In this document: one piece after another, positions 35,917 through 43,963 of the stretch
Numbering within the stretch: position 1 is the stretch's first letter
How the letters are laid out: each line of letters begins with the position of its first letter
Source of the DNA: Blastococcus sp. VKM Ac-2987
GTDB taxonomy: Bacteria > Actinomycetota > Actinomycetes > Mycobacteriales > Geodermatophilaceae
Length of the DNA stretch: 64,000 nucleotides
Direction: 5' to 3'
NCBI RefSeq assembly: GCF_026967805.1
Contig: NZ_JAPVBG010000001.1
Span: 186,001-250,000 of the forward strand
Translations under genes and position numbers: made by a program
The notes under the pieces: model-generated
What the model was told of the DNA's origin: nothing
Databases searched by the model: none
The model's input: only the letters and a program-made list of their open reading frames with translations

Positions 35917-37064
35917 GAGGTCCTCCCCTCGGCCGCCAGGAGATCGGCCGGCCACTGCTGCGGATCCGCGCGGAAGCTGACCTCGAGCCGCGCGTCGGCG
36001 GTGCCGGGGGCGGCCAGCCGTCCCCCGGTCACCTCGCACCGGCGCAGCAACGAGTCCAGGCGTAGCGAACGACGATCCTCCCCCACGGCCACCACGAGGT
36101 CGTCGCCCCACCGGGTCAGGCCCACGGCCGCCCGCTCGGCGAAGGGCAGCGGCACGGTGAGCCCCCAGCCGCCGCCGTCCTGGCGCTGCGGGACGGGGGT
36201 GGCCGGGCCGCCGGAGCCGGGGAGCTCCAGCCCGTCCAGCAGCGCGGCGACGGCGTCGACGTCCGCCGGCGCGCCCGGCAGCTCCGCGACGTCGTGCACG
36301 GGTGCCACGTCCGCCAGCCCGCGGAGCGCCGCGTCCTGCTCGGCGGCGCGGCCGCCCCACCACTCCCCCGGGACCCCGGCCGGGAGCACCCGGGTCAGCA
36401 CGCCGGCGGCCCGCAGCCCGTGCAGGCCGAGGACGGTCGCCGCGGCACGCACCACCGGGACGGCGGCACCGCGCGCACCGGCGGTCAGCCAGACCGCCGT
36501 CGCCGTCGGATCGGCCAGCCGGTCGCGCGTCAGCAGCCGCTCGACCGCGGGGACGGCGGCCAGCACGGGGTCGAGCGGGCCGCGCCGCGCCGCGCCGGTG
36601 GACACCGCGGCCGTTCGGACGGCGGCCAGCGCCCGCGCCGACGGCGGCAGCGCCTGGTCCAGCCACCACCGCAGCGTCCCGGGCAGGGCGGCCAGCGAGA
36701 GCCCGTCGCGCAGCGGGCCGGCGTCCACGACGACCAGGTCTGCGTCGGCGTTCGCCAGCGCCGCGAGCACGGCGAGCTCGTCGGCCCCCGGGGGCGGCAC
36801 CACCGAGCTGGCCGGCGGGAGGGTGAGGTGCGGCAGCAGCGGGGCGAGCGTGTCGACGTGGGTTGCCCACAGCCCCTCGGCGGCCCGGCGCCCGTCGGCC
36901 CGCTGCACGCGGAGGCCGGGCACCGCGTCGAGCCCGGGCACCGGCGCGGGCTGCCGCGACAGCAGCAGCACCTCGCGGCCGTCCCGGGCGGCGCGGACGG
37001 CGGCAGCAGCGGCGACGGTGGAGGTCCCCGCCCCACCCGGGCCGGTGACCAGCAGGGTGCGCAC
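35913..37064 (-). CDS. ArsA/GET3-like protein with degenerate P-loop
   Basis: A 383-residue protein with the layout of anion-transporting ATPases (ArsA, Get3). The N-terminus MRTLLVTGPGGAGTSTVAAA is in the position of the GKGGxGKST deviant Walker A, but both Lys are replaced (Pro9 and Thr14), which would abolish normal ATP hydrolysis. A switch-like DLVVVDAGPL follows (about residue 108), corresponding to the DTAP region. The C-terminal part has DGGGWGLTVPLPFAERAAVG, an IbpA-like beta structure seen in actinobacterial ArsA-family proteins. It is in the position of M. tuberculosis Rv2184c, and sits between a SRPBCC gene and a CxxC gene. Confidence 0.72.
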   Translation of the reverse strand: MRTLLVTGPGGAGTSTVAAAAAVRAARDGREVLLLSRQPAPVPGLDAVPGLRVQRADGRRAAEGLWATHVDTLAPLLPHLTLPPASSVVPPPGADELAVLAALANADADLVVVDAGPLRDGLSLAALPGTLRWWLDQALPPSARALAAVRTAAVSTGAARRGPLDPVLAAVPAVERLLTRDRLADPTATAVWLTAGARGAAVPVVRAAATVLGLHGLRAAGVLTRVLPAGVPGEWWGGRAAEQDAALRGLADVAPVHDVAELPGAPADVDAVAALLDGLELPGSGGPATPVPQRQDGGGWGLTVPLPFAERAAVGLTRWGDDLVVAVGEDRRSLRLDSLLRRCEVTGGRLAAPGTADARLEVSFRADPQQWPADLLAAEGRTS

Positions 37065-37070
37065 GCCGGG

Positions 37071-37502
37071 TCAGCCCTCGACGCGCTTCTTGAGCTCCTT
37101 GAGCGCGGTGTCCAGGATGACCTTCTCCGCCTTCCGCTTGATCATGCCGAGCATCGGGATGGAGAGGTCGATGGTGATCGAGTAGGTGACCTCGGTGCGG
37201 CCGGCGCTCTCGAGGAGGGTGTAGGAGCCCTCCTGCCGCTTCTGCATCTGCCCGGTGACCAGGTGCCAGGAGACGCGGCGGTCGCCGTCCCAGGAGTACT
37301 CGAGGACGTAGTCGTCCTTGACCGCGCCGGCGTCGAGCACGAAGTGGACGCGACGGGCCCGCCCGTCGTCCCCGGTCTCGAGCACCTCGACCTTCTTGGC
37401 GGCGGCCACCCACTGCGGGTAGGAGGGGAAGTCGGCGATCACCGCCATGACCTCGGCCGCAGGCGCCTCGACGACGATCGACTGGGTGGACTGGTCGGCC
37501 AT
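37071..37502 (-). CDS. SRPBCC / polyketide-cyclase-like protein (Rv2185c-like)
   Basis: A 143-residue START/SRPBCC helix-grip protein. STQSIVVEAPAAEVMAVIAD starts the family pattern, then DFPSYPQWVAAAKKVEVLE, and the C-terminal long helix GMIKRKAEKVILDTALKELK closes the hydrophobic pocket. Such proteins bind lipids or polyketides; M. tuberculosis Rv2185c is in the same gene position. ATG 37502 is set by TAGCCT 7 nt upstream. The ArsA-like gene begins 6 nt after its stop, and an ATPase-SRPBCC operon is the same as in M. tuberculosis Rv2184c-Rv2185c. Confidence 0.82.
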   Translation of the reverse strand: MADQSTQSIVVEAPAAEVMAVIADFPSYPQWVAAAKKVEVLETGDDGRARRVHFVLDAGAVKDDYVLEYSWDGDRRVSWHLVTGQMQKRQEGSYTLLESAGRTEVTYSITIDLSIPMLGMIKRKAEKVILDTALKELKKRVEG

Positions 37503-37509
37503 GGCCAGC

Positions 37510-37515
37510 AGGCTA
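37510..37515 (-). promoter_or_regulatory. -10 element of the SRPBCC-ArsA-glucokinase operon (leaderless)
   Basis: TAGCCT on the minus strand, 7 nt before ATG 37502. Confidence 0.6.
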
Positions 37516-37658
37516 GCTGCTCCCGGGTGGACCGGCCCCGCCCGGCGCAGCACTCGGCTACTGCCCGGTAGCCCCAGCCGCTAGATTGACCGGGACGTCC
37601 CCGTGCCGGGGCCGCGGGCGACGGGGCCGCGTGGCCGGCGGGGAGGAGAGGACCAGGC

Positions 37659-39452
37659 GTGCGCCAATTCAGCGTTCCTGTGACCACCGAGGTCGGCCCC
37701 GACGAGGCGCTGACCGACATGCTGGCCACCAACGTAGCCGAGGCCGGCGCCGAGGTGGGGCTGCGGCGCCGCCGCGGCGGCCAGTGGCAGGACGTCACGT
37801 GGACGGAGTTCGCCGGCGAGGTCGCCGGCGTCGCGAAGGGGCTCATCGCGGCCGGCGTGGCCGCCGGTGACCGCGTGGCGCTCCAGGCCAAGACCCGCTA
37901 CGAGTGGACGGTCTTCGACTTCGCCATCTGGACCGCCGGCGCGGTCGTCGTCCCCATCTACGAGACCTCCAGCGCCGACCAGGTGTCGTGGATCCTGTCG
38001 GACTCCGGTGCCACCGCGGTGGTCGTCGAGCGCGACGAGCACGCCACCGTCGTCGACTCCGTCCGGGACCAGGCGCCCGAGCTCAGGAGCGTCCACGTCA
38101 TCGAGGACGACGCGATCGGCACGCTCACCCAGGCCGGCGCCGACGTGCCGGACAGCGAGCTCGAGGCCCGCCGGAAGACGCTGCACGCCGACAGCCTGGC
38201 CACGCTGATCTACACGAGCGGGACCACCGGCCGGCCGAAGGGCTGCGAGCTCACCCACGGCAACTTCCTGTTCGAGATCGGCAACGGGATGAGCCTGCTC
38301 GGCCGGTTCATGAACACCCAGGGCTCCCTGCTGCTGTTCATCCCGCTCGCGCACGTCCTCGCCCGCGTCCTGCAGGTCGGCGCCGTCAAGACCCGCACGG
38401 TCATCGGGCACACCCCCGACGTGTCGAACCTGGTCGAGGACCTCGGCGAGTTCAAGCCGACCTTCGTCCTGGCCGTGCCGCGGGTGTTCGAGAAGGTCTT
38501 CAACCAGGCGAAGGCCAAGGCCGAGGCCGCCGGCAAGGGCAAGATCTTCGACCGGGCCTCGCGGGTGGCCATCGACTGGTCTCGGGCGCAGGACACCGGT
38601 GGCCCCGGGCTCGGCCTGAGGCTGCAGCACGCGCTGTTCGACCGGCTGGTGTACGGCAAGCTGCGCGCCGCCCTCGGTGGCCGGTGCCAGGGAGCCATCT
38701 CGGGCGGGGCCCCCCTCGGCGAGCGGCTGGGCCACTTCTTCCGCGGCATCGGCGTCACCGTCTTCGAGGGCTACGGCCTCACCGAGACCACCGCCGCGGC
38801 GGCCGTGAACCACGACGACGCCATCCGGATCGGCACCGTGGGCCGCCCGCTCCCCGGGGTCGGCGCCGCCATCGCCGAGGACGGCGAGATCCTGCTGCGC
38901 GGCGGCGTCGTGATGCGCGGCTACTGGAAGAACGAGCAGGCCACCCGGGAGGCCATCGACCCCGAGGGCTGGTTCCACACCGGCGACATCGGCGAGATCG
39001 ACGACGACGGCTTCATCAAGATCACCGGCCGCAAGAAGGAGATCCTGGTGACCGCGGGCGGCAAGAACGTCGCGCCCGCGGTGCTCGAGGACCGGCTGCG
39101 GGCCCACCGCCTGGTCAGCCAGTGCATCGTCGTCGGTGACCAGCGGCCGTTCATCGCCGCGCTGATCACCCTGGACGAGGAAGCGCTGCCGCAGTGGCTG
39201 GAGTCCAAGGGCAAGCCGGCCGACCTCACGGTCGAGCAGGCACGCGAGGACGCCGACCTGCGGGCCGAGCTGGACGCCGCGGTCGCGGACGCCAACAAGG
39301 CCGTCTCCCAGGCCGAGGCGATCAAGAAGTTCACCGTGCTGGGCGCCGACTTCACCGAGGACAACGGGATGCTGACGCCCAGCCTCAAGCTCAAGCGGAA
39401 CGTCGTCATGAAGGAGTTCAGCTCCGACGTCGACGCGCTCTACTCCCGCTGA
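37659..39452 (+). CDS. fadD15: Long-chain acyl-CoA synthetase (FadD15-like)
   Basis: A 597-residue adenylate-forming enzyme. AMP-binding P-loop YTSGTTGRPKGCELTHGN (about residues 185-202), GYGLTETTAAA (A5), WFHTGDIGEIDDDGFIKITG (A7-A8) and KKEILVTAGGKNVAP are complete. It activates long-chain fatty acids to acyl-CoA. M. tuberculosis FadD15 (Rv2187) occupies the same place upstream of pimB. GTG start has GGAGG at about 12 nt plus GAGGACC closer; a TAGATT about 72 nt upstream is a plausible promoter, giving a leadered transcript, unlike its neighbours. Confidence 0.9.
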   Translation: MRQFSVPVTTEVGPDEALTDMLATNVAEAGAEVGLRRRRGGQWQDVTWTEFAGEVAGVAKGLIAAGVAAGDRVALQAKTRYEWTVFDFAIWTAGAVVVPIYETSSADQVSWILSDSGATAVVVERDEHATVVDSVRDQAPELRSVHVIEDDAIGTLTQAGADVPDSELEARRKTLHADSLATLIYTSGTTGRPKGCELTHGNFLFEIGNGMSLLGRFMNTQGSLLLFIPLAHVLARVLQVGAVKTRTVIGHTPDVSNLVEDLGEFKPTFVLAVPRVFEKVFNQAKAKAEAAGKGKIFDRASRVAIDWSRAQDTGGPGLGLRLQHALFDRLVYGKLRAALGGRCQGAISGGAPLGERLGHFFRGIGVTVFEGYGLTETTAAAAVNHDDAIRIGTVGRPLPGVGAAIAEDGEILLRGGVVMRGYWKNEQATREAIDPEGWFHTGDIGEIDDDGFIKITGRKKEILVTAGGKNVAPAVLEDRLRAHRLVSQCIVVGDQRPFIAALITLDEEALPQWLESKGKPADLTVEQAREDADLRAELDAAVADANKAVSQAEAIKKFTVLGADFTEDNGMLTPSLKLKRNVVMKEFSSDVDALYSR

Positions 39453-39469
39453 GCAGCAGGCCACCCGCC

Positions 39470-39501
39470 GAGCCCCGTCCCGCAGCCGCGGGGCGGGGCT
39501 C
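39470..39501. terminator. Bidirectional terminator between fadD15 and pimB
   Basis: Arms 39470-39483 and 39488-39501 pair over 14 bp with one G-T, loop AGCC. Both genes converge on it. Confidence 0.7.
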
Positions 39502-39508
39502 GCTGCGG

Positions 39509-40630
39509 TCAGGGCTCCAGCAGCCGCGCGAAGTCCGCCGCGATGGTCGACCAGGACCACCGCTGCTCGACCCAGGCCCGGCCGGCGGTCCCCATGGCGC
39601 GCGCCCGGACCGGGTCGTCCAGCAGGCCGGTCAGGGCGGCCGCCACGGCGGCCGGTGAGCGCGGGTCCACGACGTGGCCGGTGACGCCCTCCCGCACCGT
39701 CTCCGGCGCTCCGCCGGAGGTTCCCGCGACGACCGGCCGGGCACAGGCGGCCGCCTCCAGGAAGACCATGCCGAGCCCCTCGACGTCCAGCCCGCCGCGG
39801 CGGGTGCGGCAGGGCATCGCGAAGACGTCGCCCGCGGCGTAGTGCGCGGGCAGCTCCTCGTGGCCCACCGGGCCGGTGAGGACCACGGAGTCCTGCAGTC
39901 CCGCCCCGGCCACGGCCCGGCGGAGGGACGCCTCGGCCGGGCCGCCACCGACCAGCAGCAGCCGGGCGCCCGGGTGCCGGGCGAGCACCTGCGGCCAGCC
40001 GGCGACGAGCACGTCCTGACCCTTGCGGGCGACCAGCCGGGAGACGCAGACCACGACCGGCGCCGCGCCCAGGCCGTACCGCGCGCGCACCGCCGTGCCG
40101 TCGGCCTGCGGGGTGAACCGGTCGACGTCGACGCCCGGGGACAGCTGCGCCAGCCGGGCCCGGCTGCCGAGCGCCGGCTCGAGGCGGTCCCGGGTGTACT
40201 CGCTGATGTAGGTCACCACGTCCAGGCCCGCGGCGATCCGCTGCATCACCTGGCGGCTGCCCGGCAGGGCCACCCAGCCGGTCTCGTGCCCGTGCGTGGC
40301 GCCGACGAGGTGCCGCACCCCGGCCGCGCGCAGGGTGGGGGCCAGCAGGCCCAGCGGCGCTGCCGCGCCGAAGAACGCGGTGTCGCAGCCGAACCGGTCG
40401 ACGAGCTCGACGGCGGCCCGGGCCGTGGCCCGGGTGGGCAGCAGCATCCCCGTCGGACGGCGGACCACGGGGTACGGCAGCGCCGCGTCGTGCGCGGCCG
40501 AGCCGGGCGAGTCCGACGCCAGCACGACCAGCGAATCCGGCGGACGGCGGTCCAGCAGCGCGGCGACGAACGTCTGGATGCCGCCCTGCCGCGGAGGGAA
40601 GTCGTTGGTGACGACCAGGGTGCGGGTCAC
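39509..40630 (-). CDS. pimB: Phosphatidyl-myo-inositol mannosyltransferase PimB'-like (GT4)
   Basis: A 373-residue GT4 glycosyltransferase. VVTNDFPPRQGGIQTFVAAL at the N-terminus, GATHGHETGW, ISEYTRDRLE, the GT4 phosphate loop CVSRLVARKGQDVLV, then FAMPCRTRRGGLDVEGLGMV carrying the E-x7-E donor site. It matches M. tuberculosis PimB' (Rv2188c), which transfers the second mannose to phosphatidylinositol monomannoside. GTG overlaps the M48 protease stop by 4 nt. The gene is convergent with fadD15. Confidence 0.87.
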   Translation of the reverse strand: MTRTLVVTNDFPPRQGGIQTFVAALLDRRPPDSLVVLASDSPGSAAHDAALPYPVVRRPTGMLLPTRATARAAVELVDRFGCDTAFFGAAAPLGLLAPTLRAAGVRHLVGATHGHETGWVALPGSRQVMQRIAAGLDVVTYISEYTRDRLEPALGSRARLAQLSPGVDVDRFTPQADGTAVRARYGLGAAPVVVCVSRLVARKGQDVLVAGWPQVLARHPGARLLLVGGGPAEASLRRAVAGAGLQDSVVLTGPVGHEELPAHYAAGDVFAMPCRTRRGGLDVEGLGMVFLEAAACARPVVAGTSGGAPETVREGVTGHVVDPRSPAAVAAALTGLLDDPVRARAMGTAGRAWVEQRWSWSTIAADFARLLEP

Positions 40631-41910
40631 CGCGTGCCCTCGAGGAGGCGCCAGTCCTGGGCCATGGCGATGCGCTCGGCCGTGGTCGGGTGGCTGCCGA
40701 AGAACCAGTGCCAGGCGGCCGGCGGATCGGGGTCGCTGAGGTTCGCCCTCGCCAGCTGCTGCTGCATGGCGATGAAGGCCTCCGGATCGCGGGTGAGCTC
40801 CAGGGCCCGGAGGTCCGCCCGCTCCTCGATCTGCCGGGACACCAGGTTCTGCACCGGGGTCGCGATCAGCCCGCCGACGGCCACCAGGAACAGCAGCAGC
40901 GGCACGACGCGCGGGTCGCCCGGGGACTCGGCCCCCGCGCGGCGCAGGAGTCGCGTCGAGCCGAGCAGCCACCCGGCCAGCGCGGTGGCCGCCCCGGCGC
41001 CGAGCGCGCCCATGAGGGTGCCGGTGAGGACGTCGTCGGTGGCCACGTGGCCGAGCTCGTGGGCGACGATCGACTCGATCCCCTCGTCCGGCAGCTCGGC
41101 GAGCACCGTGTCGTAGAGGACGATCCGGCGGGTGGAGCCGAAGCCGGAGACGTAGGCGTTCAGCGCCGTGGTCCGGCGCGAGGCGTCGGACACCAGGACG
41201 TCCTGCACCGGGGTCCCGTTCGCCTCGGCCAGTGCGAGCAGGTCGGTGCGCAGCTCACCGGCCGGCAGCGGCTCGAAGGAGTTGAAGGCCGGCTCGATGA
41301 CCACCGGGTAGAGGAACGAGCCCACGACGACGAGGGCGGCCGCCGCTCCCCCGGCCCAGGCCCACCAGGTGCGCGGGGCCCGGCGGACCAGCCACAGGAC
41401 GACCAGGACGACCAGGGCCGTCAGGACCGCGCTGATGGCCACCGAGACGGCGACGTCGCGGAGCCAGAGCCCCCAGCCGCGGGTGGACAGGCCGAACCCG
41501 CGCCGGACCGTCTCGGCGTAGGCCGACACCGGGAGCGTCACCAGGCGGCCGACCAGCACGAGGGCCGGCACCCCGAGCAGCACCTGGACGAACCACCGGC
41601 CACCGAGCGGGGCGGCCACGGCGTGCACGAGCTGCCCGCCGAGCCGGGTGAGGCCGAGGACCGCCGAGGCGGCGAGGCCGAGCGCCATGGAGAGCAGCGA
41701 GGCCGGGCGCAGCGCGGCCGCGAAGGCCTCCGCGCGGTCCAGCTGGGCGGCCGCCAGCCCTGCGCTGGGGTCGGGATCGGTGTACCCGCCGGGCGGTTCG
41801 GCGAGCAGGTCCCACGGCGTGCGGACGGCGATGACGACGACGAGGACGATGCCGAGCACGACCGCCGTTCCCAGCGCGACGCGAGCGCCCGGCCGCCTTC
41901 CCCCGTCCAC
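40627..41910 (-). CDS. M48-family membrane metalloprotease (HtpX/Ste24-like)
   Basis: A 427-residue zinc protease. HELGH in IVAHELGHVATDDV (about residue 281) plus a downstream EERADLRAL Glu completes the M48 site; there are about seven transmembrane segments and an N-terminal CAAX-prenyl-protease-1 region as in Ste24. It cleaves membrane or lipoprotein substrates; the target is unknown. GTG 41910 is fixed by TAGGAT 7 nt upstream. Not present at this point in M. tuberculosis as I recall, so it may be an insertion in the pimB-ripC neighbourhood. Confidence 0.87.
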   Translation of the reverse strand: MDGGRRPGARVALGTAVVLGIVLVVVIAVRTPWDLLAEPPGGYTDPDPSAGLAAAQLDRAEAFAAALRPASLLSMALGLAASAVLGLTRLGGQLVHAVAAPLGGRWFVQVLLGVPALVLVGRLVTLPVSAYAETVRRGFGLSTRGWGLWLRDVAVSVAISAVLTALVVLVVLWLVRRAPRTWWAWAGGAAAALVVVGSFLYPVVIEPAFNSFEPLPAGELRTDLLALAEANGTPVQDVLVSDASRRTTALNAYVSGFGSTRRIVLYDTVLAELPDEGIESIVAHELGHVATDDVLTGTLMGALGAGAATALAGWLLGSTRLLRRAGAESPGDPRVVPLLLFLVAVGGLIATPVQNLVSRQIEERADLRALELTRDPEAFIAMQQQLARANLSDPDPPAAWHWFFGSHPTTAERIAMAQDWRLLEGTR

Positions 41911-41917
41911 CCGGCCG

Positions 41918-41923
41918 ATCCTA
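41918..41923 (-). promoter_or_regulatory. -10 element of the M48 protease-pimB operon (leaderless)
   Basis: TAGGAT on the minus strand, 7 nt before GTG 41910. Confidence 0.65.
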
Positions 41924-41961
41924 GGTGCGCGCTCCGGTGGCACCGGCCCGGGGAACGACGA

Positions 41962-41993
41962 GGGCCGGTGACCTCCGCGGAGGTCACCGGCCC
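41962..41993. terminator. 32-nt perfect palindrome after ripC
   Basis: Two exact 16-nt arms (41962-41977, 41978-41993), starting GGGCCGGTGACC. It lies between the ripC stop and the M48 promoter on the same strand, so it probably ends ripC transcripts. Confidence 0.65.
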
Positions 41994-42013
41994 CGGGGGG
42001 CACAGGCCCTGTC

Positions 42014-42033
42014 GGCCGGCGATCTCGCCGGCC
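42014..42033. terminator. GC hairpin after ripC
   Basis: Nine-base arms GGCCGGCGA (42014-42022) and TCGCCGGCC (42025-42033). Together with the next palindrome it makes a double terminator-like structure 58-130 nt past the ripC stop. Confidence 0.45.
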
Positions 42034-42050
42034 GGCTTCCGCGCCGCGGT

Positions 42051-42065
42051 CCGCTCCTCGCTCGC
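42051..42065 (-). repeat. 15-mer repeat copy 3
   Basis: Reverse complement of GCGAGCGAGGAGCGG, identical to copies at 16614 and 30610, in the ripC 3' region. Confidence 0.5.
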
Positions 42066-42090
42066 CGGCGCTCGCTGGCGCTCGCGGCTG

Positions 42091-43185
42091 TCAGCCGGCA
42101 ATCCGCCGGGCGCCGTTGTAGCTGCCCATCGAGTCCAGGCTCGCCACCTTCACCGGCTGGCCGGACGTGGAGGCGTGCACCATCTGACCGTTGCCGATGT
42201 ACATGCCCACGTGGCTGACCGGGCTGTAGAAGAACACCAGGTCACCGGGCTGCAGGTCGCCGCGGGACACGGCCTTGCCCATCCGGGACTGCGACGCGCT
42301 CGAGTGCGGCAGGGTCACGCCCGCGGCGGCGTAGGCGTAGGACGTGAGACCCGAGCAGTCGAAGGCGTTGGGCCCACCGGCGCCCCAGATGTAGGGGTCG
42401 CCGACCTGCGCCAGGGCGGTGTTCACGGCCGCCTGCGCGGCCGAGCTGGGCGCGACGACCCCGCTGGGCGCCGGCGCGGGCAGGCTGTCGCCACCGTGGG
42501 CCCGGGCCACCTCGGCCTGCTGTCCGGCCGTGAGCTCGTCGTACCGCTGCTGGTACTCGGCGATCCTCGTCTCGAGGTCCTCCTGCTTCGCGGCGATCTC
42601 GTCCACGACGCGCTGCGCCTCGGCGGCGGCCGCTGCGGCGTCGTCCCTGGACTGCTCGGCGTCCGCGGAGGCCAGCGACACCCCGGAGAGCACCTCGTCG
42701 GTGTGCCCGGCGATCACGTCGAGCGTGCCGAGCTGGGACACCAGCTGGTCCGCCGAGTCGCTGGACAGCAGGACGTCCAGCTGCGACATGCCGCTGCCGG
42801 TGAACGCGCTGCGGGCGAGCAGGCGGACCTGCCCGTCGAGGGAGTCGAGCCGGGCCTGGGCCGCCTCGGCCGCCTCGGTCGCGGCCCGGGCGTCGTCCCG
42901 GTGGCCGTCCAGGACGACGCGCGCCTCGTTCAGCTGCTCGGAGACGACCTCGAGCTCGTGGCTGGCCTCGGCCACCTGGGCGGCGACCTCGTCGGCCGTG
43001 CCGGGGACCGCGCTCGCGGTGGCGGGAAGGAGGGTGACGGTCAGGGCAGCGGCTGCGCTGACCAGGAGGCCGGAACCGAGTGGCCCGGAGCGGCGGGCGC
43101 TCGGAGAGGTGCGCCGGCCGACGGTGGTGAACTGCTCAGGGGCGTGCGTGGGTAGTGCGTGAGGGGTCGCCACGTGCGGCGGCAC
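42091..43185 (-). CDS. ripC: Secreted NlpC/P60 peptidoglycan endopeptidase (RipC-like)
   Basis: A 364-residue exported hydrolase. Signal peptide about residues 34-58 ending TASA, then an extended coiled coil (about 60-210) rich in Ala, Glu, Gln typical of autoinhibitory/FtsEX-binding segments, and a C-terminal NlpC/P60 domain with catalytic Cys in AFDCSGL (about 275), His in VSHVGMYIG (about 324) and third residue His in QMVHAS (about 337). It cleaves D-Glu-mDAP bonds in the stem peptide during division. Corresponds to M. tuberculosis RipC (Rv2190c). Preceded by a c-di-AMP riboswitch. GTG 43185 with AGGA nine nt upstream; GTG 43173 is an alternative. Confidence 0.9.
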   Translation of the reverse strand: MPPHVATPHALPTHAPEQFTTVGRRTSPSARRSGPLGSGLLVSAAAALTVTLLPATASAVPGTADEVAAQVAEASHELEVVSEQLNEARVVLDGHRDDARAATEAAEAAQARLDSLDGQVRLLARSAFTGSGMSQLDVLLSSDSADQLVSQLGTLDVIAGHTDEVLSGVSLASADAEQSRDDAAAAAAEAQRVVDEIAAKQEDLETRIAEYQQRYDELTAGQQAEVARAHGGDSLPAPAPSGVVAPSSAAQAAVNTALAQVGDPYIWGAGGPNAFDCSGLTSYAYAAAGVTLPHSSASQSRMGKAVSRGDLQPGDLVFFYSPVSHVGMYIGNGQMVHASTSGQPVKVASLDSMGSYNGARRIAG

Positions 43186-43203
43186 TCCGTTTCTTCCTCT
43201 GCA

Positions 43204-43361
43204 ACCGCCGACCGGGTTAGCTGACGGGTTCGGGCTGGGAAGACTGGCCCTATCCCCCGCGGGCCGGCGAGCCGGCCGCGGGAGAACTCACCCCAGAACT
43301 GCGGTGGGTCCCCGGTACACCCCGGGCGCCGGTGCTGCGCGCCGCGCGGTGATTAGGCGGT
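43204..43361 (-). ncRNA. c-di-AMP riboswitch (ydaO/yuaA type)
   Basis: Read on the minus strand, the leader contains GGGGACCCA, TGGGGTGA, ATAGGGC, AGCCCGAACCCGTCAGCTAA and CCCGG in the order and spacing of the ydaO element (the AGCCCGAA.CCGTCAGCTAA block is its most conserved part). The ends pair as P1: ACCGCC (43361-43356) with GGCGGT (43209-43204). A variable GC-rich hairpin fills the middle. The ripC Shine-Dalgarno (GAGGA) follows P1 within a few bases and there is no room for a terminator hairpin before the start, so control may act on ribosome access. In related actinobacteria this class controls cell-wall hydrolases. Confidence 0.93.
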
Positions 43362-43415
43362 GTCCGGTCGGGGCCATCCATCGACGGATGACGACCACCC
43401 GGCCGGACGGCGACG

Positions 43416-43445
43416 ACCATAACGATCGTGATGCCCCGGTGACAA
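43416..43445 (-). promoter_or_regulatory. Promoter of the ripC riboswitch transcript
   Basis: On the minus strand, -35 TTGTCA (43445-43440), an 18-nt spacer and -10 TATGGT (43421-43416). Predicted start near 43409, giving a leader of about 220 nt containing the riboswitch. It is among the least GC-rich stretches in the window. Confidence 0.65.
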
Positions 43446-43555
43446 CGGGGACGGGAGTAACGCGCGGGGCGGGTGTTCCCGCCGGCACGGCGCGCTCAGC
43501 TGGGCATTCACCCGGACGGGTGTACGCGCGGCCACCGCGACGGGCACGCCGGCGA

Positions 43556-43876
43556 TCAGCCCGTGCGCCGCCCCGGAGAGCCCTCGCCACCGGCGCCGTC
43601 GGAGCCGTCGGGGTGCCGCAGGGGTGGCACCAGGCCGCCGTCGGCCAGCGCGCGGACGGCCCGGCGTTCCACGTCGTCGAACTCCACCACCACACCCGGC
43701 GGCGGCACCACGACGTCCTCCGCGGTCGCGGCCGACCCGCCGCGGGCACGGCCGGTCATCGGGACCACCACCGGATCGGTTCCCTGCCATCCCGGCGGGG
43801 CGCCGAGCAGCACGGTCACCACGCAGTCGGCGCAGCCGGTCCCCCGGACGGTGCAGGTGTCGCAGTCGATGAGCAT
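43556..43876 (-). CDS. Small Cys-rich protein of unknown function
   Basis: A 106-residue protein beginning MLIDCDTCTVRGTGCADCVV: a CxxC pair followed seven residues later by another CxxC, a possible zinc or iron knuckle. The middle (VVVPPPGVVVEFDDVERRAV) and acidic tail have no motif. GGAGGAGAAGCG is a strong ribosome-binding site. TACCGT upstream (about 43911-43906) is a candidate promoter. It sits upstream of the riboswitch-controlled ripC on the same strand but ends about 370 nt before it, so it is a separate unit. Confidence 0.7.
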   Translation of the reverse strand: MLIDCDTCTVRGTGCADCVVTVLLGAPPGWQGTDPVVVPMTGRARGGSAATAEDVVVPPPGVVVEFDDVERRAVRALADGGLVPPLRHPDGSDGAGGEGSPGRRTG

Positions 43877-43963
43877 CGCTTCTTCTCCTCCGTGAGTCGT
43901 TCCGCACGGTAGGAGGGGGCACCGACATTTCCGCCGCGCCGCCGTCCGGCGCCCGGGGGCGCC

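Noticed and set aside
41948..42090. Riboswitch or small RNA upstream of the M48 protease
   Set aside because: The structures here are best explained as terminators of ripC; the protease has its own leaderless promoter downstream of them.
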